Source: Aestuariibius sp. HNIBRBA575
GTDB lineage: Bacteria > Pseudomonadota > Alphaproteobacteria > Rhodobacterales > Rhodobacteraceae
DNA: 64,000 nt
NCBI RefSeq assembly: GCF_040932005.1
Contig: NZ_CP162414.1
Span: forward strand, 149,001-213,000
Direction: 5' to 3'
The notes below the pieces were generated by a model. The model did not search any database. It saw nothing but the letters and a program-made list of their open reading frames with translations, and was not told the origin of the DNA. Position 1 is the stretch's first letter. Every line of letters starts with the position of its first letter. The translations under genes were made by a program, and so were the position numbers. Below, piece by piece: positions 41,992-49,297 of this stretch.

Positions 41992-42344
41992 AGGTGATGC
42001 AAAATGTAGAACACGCTGACAGCTCGCAAATCCTCGGGCTTGGAAAGACGCCCGCTCAATGGGTTGAAGTCATGGCGGGCTTAGGCATCGAGATTTCCGA
42101 GCGGACGCTTCGCGAACGAGCGAATGATACAGGCGCATTTTATCGGCTTGGGCGGACCATGCTGATCACACCCGCGCAAATCGACACGATTTTTGAAGGA
42201 GGTCAGTCATGCCGCTCCAAATCTACAAGAGGGGTCGCTTCTACTGGGTTAAGGGCTGGGTCGAGTACAACGGAAGGCGGATCGCAGGCCCATACCGGCG
42301 AAGCACTAAGGCACCTACAGAAGAGGGCGCACGGGACTGGGTAG
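41988..42344 (+). CDS. Second excisionase-like / DNA-binding protein
   Basis: About 118 residues. The first ~70 (KTPAQWVEVMAGLGIEISERTL, LGRTMLITPAQIDTIFE) look like a small DNA-binding domain of the excisionase/HTH class that many integrase loci carry. The rest is encoded in the other frame of the integrase start, overlapping it by 136 bases, and has low complexity. Start candidates are 41988 (in ATGA with the previous gene) and 41997. The overlap suggests that only the N-terminal part is functional. Confidence 0.55.
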   Translation: MKVMQNVEHADSSQILGLGKTPAQWVEVMAGLGIEISERTLRERANDTGAFYRLGRTMLITPAQIDTIFEGGQSCRSKSTRGVASTGLRAGSSTTEGGSQAHTGEALRHLQKRAHGTG

Positions 42345-43303
42345 CGATTGAAACTGAAATGCAGATACGTCGACATGTTGTCGGCGATGAGATCAGCAAA
42401 ACATTTTCAGATGCTATCCTGCTCTACAACGCCTCCAAAGAAGACGCTGAGCGACTCATTCCACTTGTTGAAGAGATTGGGGCCATGCCGCTGACGGCCA
42501 TCACAGGCACTTTGTTGAAGGGGTTTGGGCCAGAATGGAAACCGATGGCATCGACCGATACTTGGTGGAGGGAAATTATTGTTCCAGCAAGCGCTGTCAT
42601 CAATAATGCACACCAGTTATTGGGGACGCCTCTGATCCGCGTAAAACCCTATAGTAAATTTGAACGAATTTCGCAGGACAAACTACGCAACAAGCAGAGC
42701 CGGGTTGAGCGAACACCAGCGGACAAGGAGTGGATAGAGGCGTTTTGCAGCGCTGCTGATCCGTACAACGCGGCATTGGTGCGGTTTATGTTCGAGACGG
42801 CGGCTCGGATTGATCAGGCCGTTTCATTGGAGCCCGACGATCTGAGGTCCGCCGAGAACAAGGTCAGGGTGAAGGCCCAGAAGGGGCATCCGGAGAGCTG
42901 GATCATCGTTTCGCCTCAGATGATGGACGAGCTGCTCGCATTGCCACCGAAGAGACCAAAGAACCGCAAGACCGGCAAGTTCATGAAACCGCGCGTGTTC
43001 GGCTATGGCAGCTCGACCGGCTACAACACGCGTTGGAAGACGATCTGTAAGCGGGCGGGCATCCAATACCTATCAGCGCACCCTGCTGGGCGGCACGGGT
43101 TCTTCACTGAGCTGGTTGTGCGGCAGGGGGTCGATCCAGTGACAGCAGCCAAGGCCGGACGCTGGTCAGACCCCAATCTACCGATGCGCATTTATGCCCA
43201 TGCAGAGACGGATGAGGCCGATGTTAGAGCCCGTTTTCGTACAAACCACGTACAGGAAGACCCTGTACAAACACCCAAGCAGCAGAAATCAAAGAAGGAA
43301 TAA
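42209..43303 (+). CDS. int: Tyrosine integrase
   Basis: A 364-residue site-specific recombinase. The catalytic set is found in order: Arg in ETAARIDQAVSL (about residue 199), HPAGRHGF (His-x-x-Arg, about residues 290-297), a trailing His/Trp in KAGRWSDPN, and Tyr in MRIYAHAE (about residue 330). The N-terminal MPLQIYKRGRFYWVKG is the arm-binding/SAM-like region, as in short phage-type integrases of alphaproteobacterial islands. AAGGAGGT precedes the ATG. It ends 15 bases from the right att repeat, whose tRNA origin matches its specificity. Confidence 0.93.
   Translation: MPLQIYKRGRFYWVKGWVEYNGRRIAGPYRRSTKAPTEEGARDWVAIETEMQIRRHVVGDEISKTFSDAILLYNASKEDAERLIPLVEEIGAMPLTAITGTLLKGFGPEWKPMASTDTWWREIIVPASAVINNAHQLLGTPLIRVKPYSKFERISQDKLRNKQSRVERTPADKEWIEAFCSAADPYNAALVRFMFETAARIDQAVSLEPDDLRSAENKVRVKAQKGHPESWIIVSPQMMDELLALPPKRPKNRKTGKFMKPRVFGYGSSTGYNTRWKTICKRAGIQYLSAHPAGRHGFFTELVVRQGVDPVTAAKAGRWSDPNLPMRIYAHAETDEADVRARFRTNHVQEDPVQTPKQQKSKKE
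43239..43272 (+). repeat. Right-end GTACAAAC repeats, candidate arm sites
   Basis: GTACAAAC at 43239-43246 and 43265-43272 with a half copy GTACAGG between them (43250-43256), inside the 3' end of the integrase gene, 46-79 bases from the right att repeat. They match the GTACAAAA pair at the left end. Confidence 0.42.
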
Positions 43304-43317
43304 CGCTATGAACGGTT

Positions 43318-43360
43318 CCCTCCTAAGGGGCAGGTTGCAGGTTCGAATCCTGCCGGGGTC
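43318..43360 (+). repeat. attR: 43-bp direct repeat of tRNA-Arg 3' part
   Basis: Identical to 23341-23383, but without the 5' half of a tRNA, so it is not a gene. The next base is G where the tRNA has A, followed by CCAAAA in both. The flanking ~35 bases on the right resemble those after the tRNA copy at the left. Confidence 0.92.
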
Positions 43361-43710
43361 GCCAAAACTGCTCGAAATATATAGCTGATTGAGTTTCGTG
43401 CGCGTTCCACAGGATTGCGACGGCGTTGGGGCTGGACATGTGTTTGCGGGTTCCCGCAGAATTCTTGCGCGCTTGGCAGTTCTCAAACGACCCGAGCTTC
43501 TTTAGCCATGATTCCATGCCCCTTTGGGGTGTCGACCAGAAATGAGGGTGATGACGATCCAATCATCCAAAGGCGACACCGTGTTGGCCAGCTTCTTTGT
43601 CAGTTGGTGGTTTCTGGGCAGGCTGGCCCCGTAATGGAAAAGAAGCTAATTTGATACACAAGGTAGAATATGTTCAATTGAAAGCGCCCGAGGAGGGAGT
43701 TTCTGCTTTG
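43361..43710. other. Intergenic region upstream of the GAF kinase
   Basis: About 350 bases without a convincing gene. It starts with the chromosomal sequence that follows the attR repeat, contains one copy of the TGCGG-N4-CCGCA palindrome (43445-43458), a short CCCC-TTT-GGGG hairpin near 43518, and ends with GAGGAGGG in front of the kinase start. No other element is seen. Confidence 0.6.
43445..43458. promoter_or_regulatory. TGCGG-GTTC-CCGCA palindrome, copy 1
   Basis: First of three identical-armed palindromes (also 45732-45745 and 47908-47921), 253 bases before the histidine kinase start. It is followed by GAATTCTTGCG. Candidate response-regulator site with autoregulation. Confidence 0.5.
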
Positions 43711-44952
43711 ATGCCAAATGCTGGGGAGGCTTTAGAATGCTACCTGTCGATTGCCCAGGCGATTGCGGGGCAGACAGATTATAAGCTGGTCTTAGAAAAC
43801 TTTGCCAACGGGTTGCGGGCGTTGATTGCGCATGATCACCTCGACATTGTGCTGTTGCATCCGTCGGGAACGCAAATGTGCTATGAGGCGCGCATGCACA
43901 CGGCGTGGGGTGATGCGCAGAACCCGGCAAAGCCAACAGCAGAAAGCCCGATCCGTGATGTGCTGCGCGGGGACAAACCCTATATTCTGACCAATGATGC
44001 ATGGACTGATCCGCTGTTTCATTTTGAGGGATCAGACAGCAAACCCTTGTTTGATGCCAATTTGCACAGCCGCATCATTGTCCCGTTGCGGGTCCAAGGA
44101 AAGCTGATTGGTTCGCTTGCCATTTCAAGCCATCAAGCCGATTTTTATAACGAAGAATTGGTTGTGCTGGCACAGGGCGCTGCGGATCTGGTTTCGGCGT
44201 TTCTGTTTGCGCTTGAACGGGGCAAAGAGGCAAAAGAAGCCGCCGTTTCTGAGCTGGAGGCAACCGCGCGTGAGCAGGCGTTGCGTTTGGGCGCGTTGCG
44301 ATTGACCGAAGGTATGGAGCAGGAGCGACAGCGGCTTGGGATGGATCTGCATGATCAGACGCTGGCGGACCTAACGCGCATGCGCCGGCGCATGTCGCGG
44401 ATCGTTGGCGGGTCTGCGGCGGCCCAAAAAGAAATCGACGCCTTGCAGGATGAACTGGACCATTGTCTGGACGAAGTGCGCGGCATTGTCGAAAATATGA
44501 AACCCGGTGTGTTGCAGCTTTTTGGGTATTCAGAAGCCATCGAAGCGCATATGCAGCGCTGCCAGAAACATATGCGTCGAGACATAGCGATGCAGGTCCA
44601 AGACCAGTCAGATGGCCAGATGGATACGCTGCAGGACACCGTGCGCACCGCCATGTTTCGGATCGTACAAGAGGCCGTAAACAATGCGCTAAAACACGCA
44701 GATTGTGATTCTGTTGATGTGCGGATCGTTCAGATTGGCCATGATATGGTGGTCACAATCGACGATAGCGGCACCGGTATTTCAGAGGCAGACCTGCAAT
44801 CAAATCGTGGGATTAGCAATATCAAAACACGGGCTGATCTGATCTCTGCCAAGGTGCGTTTTGAGCGGCTGATTGATCCCAAAGGCACCCGTGTCGAAAT
44901 TACATTGCCTTTGTCTGTTGATGACAGTGACGTTGGGGTTCAGGCTCTATGA
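43711..44952 (+). CDS. GAF-domain sensor histidine kinase (HisKA_3 type)
   Basis: A cytoplasmic sensor kinase of 413 residues without membrane helices. Residues ~20-180 form a GAF domain (HLDIVLLHPSG, SRIIVPLRVQGKLIGSLAI). The dimerisation/phospho-acceptor helix is ERQRLGMDLHDQTLADLTRM with the His at about residue 213, and the ATPase domain has EAVNNALKHA, DDSGTGI and RGISNIKTRADL. This is the NarL/DegS class. I chose the ATG after GAGGAGGG with generous spacing; an upstream TTG is possible. It is followed by its response regulator after 28 bases. Confidence 0.87.
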   Translation: MPNAGEALECYLSIAQAIAGQTDYKLVLENFANGLRALIAHDHLDIVLLHPSGTQMCYEARMHTAWGDAQNPAKPTAESPIRDVLRGDKPYILTNDAWTDPLFHFEGSDSKPLFDANLHSRIIVPLRVQGKLIGSLAISSHQADFYNEELVVLAQGAADLVSAFLFALERGKEAKEAAVSELEATAREQALRLGALRLTEGMEQERQRLGMDLHDQTLADLTRMRRRMSRIVGGSAAAQKEIDALQDELDHCLDEVRGIVENMKPGVLQLFGYSEAIEAHMQRCQKHMRRDIAMQVQDQSDGQMDTLQDTVRTAMFRIVQEAVNNALKHADCDSVDVRIVQIGHDMVVTIDDSGTGISEADLQSNRGISNIKTRADLISAKVRFERLIDPKGTRVEITLPLSVDDSDVGVQAL

Positions 44953-44980
44953 TTAAGAACCTCAAATTGCAGGATAGCCG

Positions 44981-45712
44981 ATGCGCCTTTTGATTGCCGA
45001 AGATGACAAATTGCACAGGGCATTTTTAGAAAAAGTGGCGCGAAATACATTGTCTGACATGGACGTGTTGACCATGGCCGAAGACGGCGCAGAGGCGCTA
45101 AAAGAGTTTGATGCAGGTGAGTATGATTCAGTTGTGCTGGACCTTCAGATGCCGCGTGTCACCGGTGTCGAAGTGGCCAAGAGCATCTGGGCCAAAAAGC
45201 CGAGTACCAAGGTGCTGTTTTGGTCCAATTACACCGAAGAAGCGTATATTCGTGGGATCACCAAAATCGTGCCAAGTGCGGCCGTTTATGGCTATATCCT
45301 GAAATCCGCACCCGCAGAGCAATTGCAGCTGGCCTTGCAGGGGGTTTTTGTTGCCGAGCAATGCGTGATTGACCGAGAAGTGCGCGGGGTTCAGCAGCGG
45401 GCAGGCGACCGGCTTTTGGGGTTGAGCGAGCTTGAATACGAAGCGCTGGTGGATCTTTGTCTGGGCCTGACAGACAAAGCGATGGCGGCCCGTCGAAATG
45501 TGTCTTTGCGCGGGGCCCAGAGCCGGTTGCAGCACCTTTATCAAAAGCTGGGATTGGACAAGAGCGACATCCCGATCGGGGATTGGGGCCCGACCTATAA
45601 TTCCCGTACGCGTGCGATCTCACTTGCGTTGACCCAAGGAATCTTAAACGCAGATGCCTTGCGAAAAGAAGAAGAGATTTTGCGCGTCTGGATGGAACGT
45701 CATCACGATTAG
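44981..45712 (+). CDS. Response regulator, LuxR/NarL-like
   Basis: A 243-residue regulator. The receiver domain has the acidic pair in AEDD (residues 6-9), phospho-acceptor Asp in VVLDLQMP (about residue 52) and Lys in YILKSA (about residue 108). The C-terminal part (LSELEYEALVDLCLGLTDKAMAARRNVSLRGAQSRLQHLYQKL; given by position about 146-188) is a LuxR-like HTH. A C-terminal ~45-residue tail is extra compared with short NarL proteins. It probably binds the TGCGG-N4-CCGCA sites found upstream of the kinase, the tautomerase and dctP. Confidence 0.85.
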   Translation: MRLLIAEDDKLHRAFLEKVARNTLSDMDVLTMAEDGAEALKEFDAGEYDSVVLDLQMPRVTGVEVAKSIWAKKPSTKVLFWSNYTEEAYIRGITKIVPSAAVYGYILKSAPAEQLQLALQGVFVAEQCVIDREVRGVQQRAGDRLLGLSELEYEALVDLCLGLTDKAMAARRNVSLRGAQSRLQHLYQKLGLDKSDIPIGDWGPTYNSRTRAISLALTQGILNADALRKEEEILRVWMERHHD

Positions 45713-45731
45713 CTGCTAAATTTCAGCATCT

Positions 45732-45745
45732 TGCGGGAATCCGCA
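45732..45745. promoter_or_regulatory. TGCGG-GAAT-CCGCA palindrome, copy 2
   Basis: Lies 20 bases after the response-regulator stop and 133 bases before the tautomerase start, where the promoter of the tautomerase-lactonase pair would be. The dyad extends to CTTGCGG...CCGCAAG. Confidence 0.55.
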
Positions 45746-45877
45746 AGTCTGTTGTGTGTCTCCGCGCATTTCTTGCGTGTGCCAGCGCATACCCCCTAAC
45801 GGCAAAGATTTATCTTCACTCCTACACGACCGAGGCAGCCTCCGATTGCGGGGCAATTAACCCATAGGAGGATGTCG

Positions 45878-46087
45878 ATGCCATTTGTGAATATTCGCAT
45901 CGTGAAGCAAGTGATTGAACATGATCCAGAAGGGATCAAAGCCAAGGTGCAGGCGTCGGTGACAGACACAATTTCTGAGGCGGCGGGCATTCCAAAGGAG
46001 AATGTCTGGGTCACCTTTGAGGAAGTTGATGAAACGGATTGGTTTTCCGGTGGGCAGCGCGTCAAGGAATTGAGGGCTGACTCGTGA
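45878..46087 (+). CDS. 4-oxalocrotonate tautomerase family protein
   Basis: A 69-residue tautomerase: MPFVNIRIVKQVIEHD exposes the catalytic Pro1 after Met removal, with the usual Arg-11-like basic positions not fully conserved. Length fits the short trimer/hexamer class. I chose the second ATG since it gives Pro1 and places AGGAGG at normal distance; the first ATG has no spacing. It overlaps the lactonase gene (GTGA). It probably acts on a keto-enol intermediate of the same catabolic pathway. Confidence 0.86.
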   Translation: MPFVNIRIVKQVIEHDPEGIKAKVQASVTDTISEAAGIPKENVWVTFEEVDETDWFSGGQRVKELRADS

Positions 46088-46974
46088 ATATCGAAATCCG
46101 TACCGAAGGGATGCACAACATCGTTGATGCGAATGCAATCCTAGAGAAAGTCGCCGAAGGTTTCCTGTTTCTCGAAGGACCCATTTGGCATCCGGTTGAA
46201 AAGCATCTGACGTTTTCGGACATTCCCGGCAATGAAATGTTTCGTTTGGATGCAAAGGGGAATGTGACCTCTTTTCGCAAGCCAAGTCAGATGGGCAACG
46301 GCAATACCTACGACGCACAGGGGCGCATGCTGACATGTCAGCATGCCACCAGTTCGGTCACGCGCACCGAAGCAGATGGGGCCATAACCACGCTGGCGAC
46401 CCATTTTGAGGGCAAGGAATTAAACAGTCCAAACGATATTGTGGTGCGCAAGGATGGGCTGATTTATTTCACCGATCCCACCTATGGGCGAATGGATTAT
46501 TTCGGCGTTGAACGCGACCTGGAAATGGGTTCGCAGGGGGTCTATTGTGTGACGCCTGACGGCCGCACAATCACACAATTGGCGAATGATTTTGCGCAGC
46601 CAAATGGTCTGTGTTTTTCGTTGGATCATAAAACACTGTATGTGAACGACACCGATCATAAACATATTCGGAAATTTGATATCGCCGCGGATGGATCTGC
46701 CACAGGCGGAGATGTCTGGGTGGATGTCACAATCGGCGAAGGCGAAGGTCACCCGGATGGGATGAAGATCGACAGCAAGGGAAATGTCTATTGCACCGGG
46801 CCGGGGGGGATCCATGTGATTTCACCGGATGCGGAAACGCTAGGGGTTATCCGCACAGCAGAATTCACAGCAAATTTCGCATGGGGCGGGGATGACCTGA
46901 CGGATCTCTATGTCACGTCTTCAACATCGCTCTATCGGATAAAAGTCAAAACGCCGGGTTTGCCGTTGTTTTGA
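46084..46974 (+). CDS. SMP-30/gluconolactonase family protein
   Basis: A 296-residue six-bladed beta-propeller lactonase: EGPIWHPVEKHLTFSDIPGN (about residues 31-50, metal Glu), ELNSPNDIVVRKDGLIYFTDPTYG (about 112-135, metal Asn) and EGHPDGMKIDSKGNVYCTGPGG (about 221-242, metal Asp). It hydrolyses sugar or other lactones. The GTG start is in GTGA with the tautomerase stop, so the two are coupled. Substrate unknown; the neighbouring TRAP transporter suggests an imported acid. Confidence 0.92.
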   Translation: MNIEIRTEGMHNIVDANAILEKVAEGFLFLEGPIWHPVEKHLTFSDIPGNEMFRLDAKGNVTSFRKPSQMGNGNTYDAQGRMLTCQHATSSVTRTEADGAITTLATHFEGKELNSPNDIVVRKDGLIYFTDPTYGRMDYFGVERDLEMGSQGVYCVTPDGRTITQLANDFAQPNGLCFSLDHKTLYVNDTDHKHIRKFDIAADGSATGGDVWVDVTIGEGEGHPDGMKIDSKGNVYCTGPGGIHVISPDAETLGVIRTAEFTANFAWGGDDLTDLYVTSSTSLYRIKVKTPGLPLF

Positions 46975-47005
46975 ACCGTTTCGGACCAGAGTAGCGTCTG
47001 TGTCT

Positions 47006-47138
47006 CGTTTGGCAATTTGGTCATGTCCATAGCGATAGCTAAGTTGGCCAACTGCCCGGCGACCAGCAACAGATGCAGAGCGATGCCTTCCTCCAATACG
47101 GGTACACTCTGACGTCTGTTGCTGGGGAATCCCAAACG
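47006..47138. repeat. Nested inverted repeats before osmC-like gene
   Basis: The 11-bp perfect inverted repeat CCAGCAACAGA (47063-47073) / TCTGTTGCTGG (47115-47125) lies within CGTTTGG (47006-47012) / CCAAACG (47132-47138), in the 260-base gap between the lactonase and OsmC-like genes. It could be a transcript structure or a remnant; no T-tract follows. Confidence 0.4.
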
Positions 47139-47234
47139 AAATGTGAACGAAACAAGTGATGCCACAGCGTGTCACGGGCGCGCGTGTCGCGCTGAGCGCT
47201 AAGTAATACAACACATACAAGGAGAGACACGCCT

Positions 47235-47690
47235 ATGGCACATGTCATGCCGGACCTGTTCAAAATCGATGTCAAAGGTCATGCCCTAACCCATGCGCGC
47301 ACCGAAATGGTGGCGCGGGGCAAGGTGGTCACAACCGACGAACCTGCTGAACGCGGCGGCACGGATTTGTTTGCAACGCCGTTGGAAACCATGCTGTCTT
47401 CGTTTCTGGGCTGCACAAACGTGATCGCGAACTATGTCGCAGGTCTGCTAAAGATCGACTTGCGCGGGATGGAGTTCGAAATCTGCGGGCATTTCGACAC
47501 GCGCGGGGTGTTTGGGAAAGCGGATATTGAGACCCCTTTTCCGGTGATTGAGTTGAAAGTGATCCTGGATACCGATGCGAGCGACGAAAAAATCGCCCAA
47601 TTGCAACAGATCACAGGAGAGAAATGCCCTGTGTCGGTTCTATTGCGCCGTGCCGGGTGTGACATTCAGGAAAGCTGGGTCAGAAAGTGA
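47235..47690 (+). CDS. OsmC family peroxiredoxin-like protein
   Basis: A 151-residue OsmC-fold protein. Two conserved cysteines are seen, in SSFLGCTNVIAN (about residue 61) and GEKCPVSVLL (about residue 132), the pair used to reduce organic hydroperoxides. The family forms intertwined dimers in the cytoplasm. AAGGAGAG precedes the ATG. It lies between the lactonase and the TRAP genes; it may protect against peroxides formed in that catabolism or simply be a neighbour. Confidence 0.9.
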   Translation: MAHVMPDLFKIDVKGHALTHARTEMVARGKVVTTDEPAERGGTDLFATPLETMLSSFLGCTNVIANYVAGLLKIDLRGMEFEICGHFDTRGVFGKADIETPFPVIELKVILDTDASDEKIAQLQQITGEKCPVSVLLRRAGCDIQESWVRK

Positions 47691-47907
47691 GACCTCAAGG
47701 CATGTGTGAATTTCGGTCACAAATCAGTAAAAGACGTTTGAGACATGCGGTATTTTGTACATCAAAATACTGCAATTCAAGGGTCATGGATGGATTGAAA
47801 GGACAGATGACACGATGCAACACCCGCGTTTTAGGGGCCTCGACCGCGTCTTTGGTAAGGCCGTTCTTTGAGCTTGCCAATTTGCATGCGGCGATGCTCG
47901 TCAACGG

Positions 47908-47921
47908 TGCGGGTATCCGCA
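47908..47921. promoter_or_regulatory. TGCGG-GTAT-CCGCA palindrome, copy 3
   Basis: Third copy, 177 bases before the dctP start, followed by AAATTCTGGGCG, like copy 1. Supports co-regulation of the TRAP genes with the kinase and tautomerase. Confidence 0.55.
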
Positions 47922-48004
47922 AATTCTGGGCGTGATCCCCCGTACCCCTCAGCTTAACATCAAGTTAATCAATCTACAGAAGACAAAAACAGGTGGTGTT
48001 CGAC

Positions 48005-48073
48005 ATGGAGGAGCGTGTCGAAAACAACTTTCTAAACCCATCAGAGCACCTGTGTTCTGTCTTCAAAAAATAG
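48005..48073 (+). CDS. Possible 22-residue leader peptide upstream of dctP
   Basis: An ATG preceded by AGGTGG opens a 22-codon ORF ending 24 bases before the dctP ATG. Its first codons lie in a hairpin, TTCGACA/TGTCGAA (47999-48022), with GGAGGAG in the loop. It may be a leader peptide, or only the spacer of dctP. No conservation data are available. Confidence 0.3.
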   Translation: MEERVENNFLNPSEHLCSVFKK

Positions 48074-48097
48074 ACTAAGATAGGGAGAAGAACCGAA

Positions 48098-49114
48098 ATG
48101 AAACTCATTAAAACGCTATGTGCAAGTGCTCTGGTTGCGGCGGCAACGCTGTCAGCGACAGCGCCTTCTTGGGCACAGGACGTCAACCTCACTTATCACG
48201 CATTTACGGGTGAAGGTCCGTCAAACTTAGCTGTGCGCTGGTGGATGGACGAAGTCGAGGAGCGGACCGAGGGTCGGGTGAACTTTACCCGGATTTTTGG
48301 TGGCGCATTGGGCAAGTTGTCCGCCCAGCCTGAAAATATCAGAGTTGGCGCGTTTGATCTTGGTGAATTCTCGCCGGTTTATAATCCAGGTCTCTTTCCC
48401 TTGGCGAATGTGACGTCACTGCCCTTCATGAGCGATGATCCATTGGCGCATGCGATGGCTGGGCATGAACTCTTTATGTCCCCGGCGGTCGAAGCTGAAT
48501 TTACTGCGATGAACCAAAAGTACCTGTTCCCGGGTCTTTGGACATCTATTCAGATGCTTTCGCATGAGCCGATCCGCACGATCGAAGATCTTGAGAATGC
48601 CAAAATCCGCGCACATGGTGGGGCCGCTGAAATCCTGAAGGAACTGGATATCACGGTTTATGGTATTCCATGGGGTGAATTGCCGGCCGCCGCTGAACGT
48701 CGTGTTGTGACCGCTGCAATCATCGGGTCGCCCGCTGACGCCTATGCCTTTGGTTTTGGTGAGATTTTCAGCTATTGGGACGATGAAACATGGTTCTACT
48801 TTCCAATGCCTGTGACCATCAACCTTGATACTTGGAACTCAATTCCGCCGGAATTGCAGGCCGTTATCGAAGAGCTGAACACTGAAATGGTTGTGCAGGC
48901 CCGTGAACTTCTGGAAGTTGCTGAGATTGAGTCACACGCCCGTCTGAGCGAACAAACAGAAGTTGTGAAACTGGACGAAGCCGAAAGAGCGAGAATGCTG
49001 GATGTGCGCAACGCCGCATGGCAGAGCTGGGTTGACGCCCGCGAAGCTGAAGGGCTTCCTGGTCAGGCGGTTCTCGATGACTTCTTGCAGCGTCTGGCGC
49101 AGCACGAAGGCTAA
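48098..49114 (+). CDS. dctP: TRAP transporter substrate-binding protein (DctP family)
   Basis: A periplasmic binding protein of 338 residues: signal peptide MKLIKTLCASALVAAATLS...WAQ, then the DctP fold. The family pattern is seen in NLTYHAFTGEGPSNLAVRWWM, the ENAKIRAHGGAAEILKEL region carrying the conserved Arg for the carboxylate ligand, and VTAAIIGSPADAYAFGFGEI. AGGGAGAA precedes the ATG. It captures an organic acid for the DctQM permease, which follows after a hairpin-containing gap. Ligand unknown. Confidence 0.92.
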   Translation: MKLIKTLCASALVAAATLSATAPSWAQDVNLTYHAFTGEGPSNLAVRWWMDEVEERTEGRVNFTRIFGGALGKLSAQPENIRVGAFDLGEFSPVYNPGLFPLANVTSLPFMSDDPLAHAMAGHELFMSPAVEAEFTAMNQKYLFPGLWTSIQMLSHEPIRTIEDLENAKIRAHGGAAEILKELDITVYGIPWGELPAAAERRVVTAAIIGSPADAYAFGFGEIFSYWDDETWFYFPMPVTINLDTWNSIPPELQAVIEELNTEMVVQARELLEVAEIESHARLSEQTEVVKLDEAERARMLDVRNAAWQSWVDAREAEGLPGQAVLDDFLQRLAQHEG

Positions 49115-49153
49115 GCTAACGAAAAGAGTGTTGGACAGATTGTCTGGCTAAAT

Positions 49154-49192
49154 TGCGCCGCCTCATGGCCCCAACAGGTTCGGGGCGGCGCA
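49154..49192 (+). terminator. GC-rich hairpin between dctP and dctQ
   Basis: TGCGCCGCC and GGCGGCGCA form a perfect 9-bp stem with extra inner CCCC/GGGG pairing, 39 bases after the dctP stop. It lacks a T-tract, so it probably acts as an attenuator or 3' stabiliser giving more dctP than dctQM mRNA, as is common in TRAP operons. Confidence 0.7.
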
Positions 49193-49297
49193 TTACGTTC
49201 ATAACACTGTGAAACGTTCTGACGGCTTCAAACGGTGTACAGATCGTCATGTGTTACATCCGTTTGAATAATCACCACCTGAGAGAGGGATGCCACA

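Larger units (their letters stand above)
23341..43360. mobile_element. Integrative mobilizable genomic island in tRNA-Arg
   Basis: About 20 kb bounded by identical 43-bp direct repeats of the tRNA-Arg(CCT) 3' part. A tyrosine integrase ends 15 bases from the right repeat, and two excisionase-like genes precede it. The left end carries a ColE1-like mobilization set without a type IV secretion system, so transfer would need a helper. Cargo is a protease module, HigBA, and a large methylase/MORC/Z1/sigma-factor defence operon. Base composition changes along the island: the mobilization genes and higBA look GC-rich, the protease and defence genes AT-richer than the chromosome, so the cargo seems assembled from several sources. 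Confidence 0.92.

Noticed and set aside
43311..43363. A second tRNA-Arg at the right end of the island
   Set aside because: Only the 3' part is present; acceptor 5' strand and D-arm are missing.
43308..43388. Small ORF over the attR repeat (QVRILPGSP peptide)
   Set aside because: Translation of a tRNA fragment, a frequent artefact.
47687..47935. An 82-codon ORF after the OsmC gene
   Set aside because: Starts in a GTGA overlap but has no ribosome site, odd composition, and contains the TGCGG palindrome; more likely intergenic.
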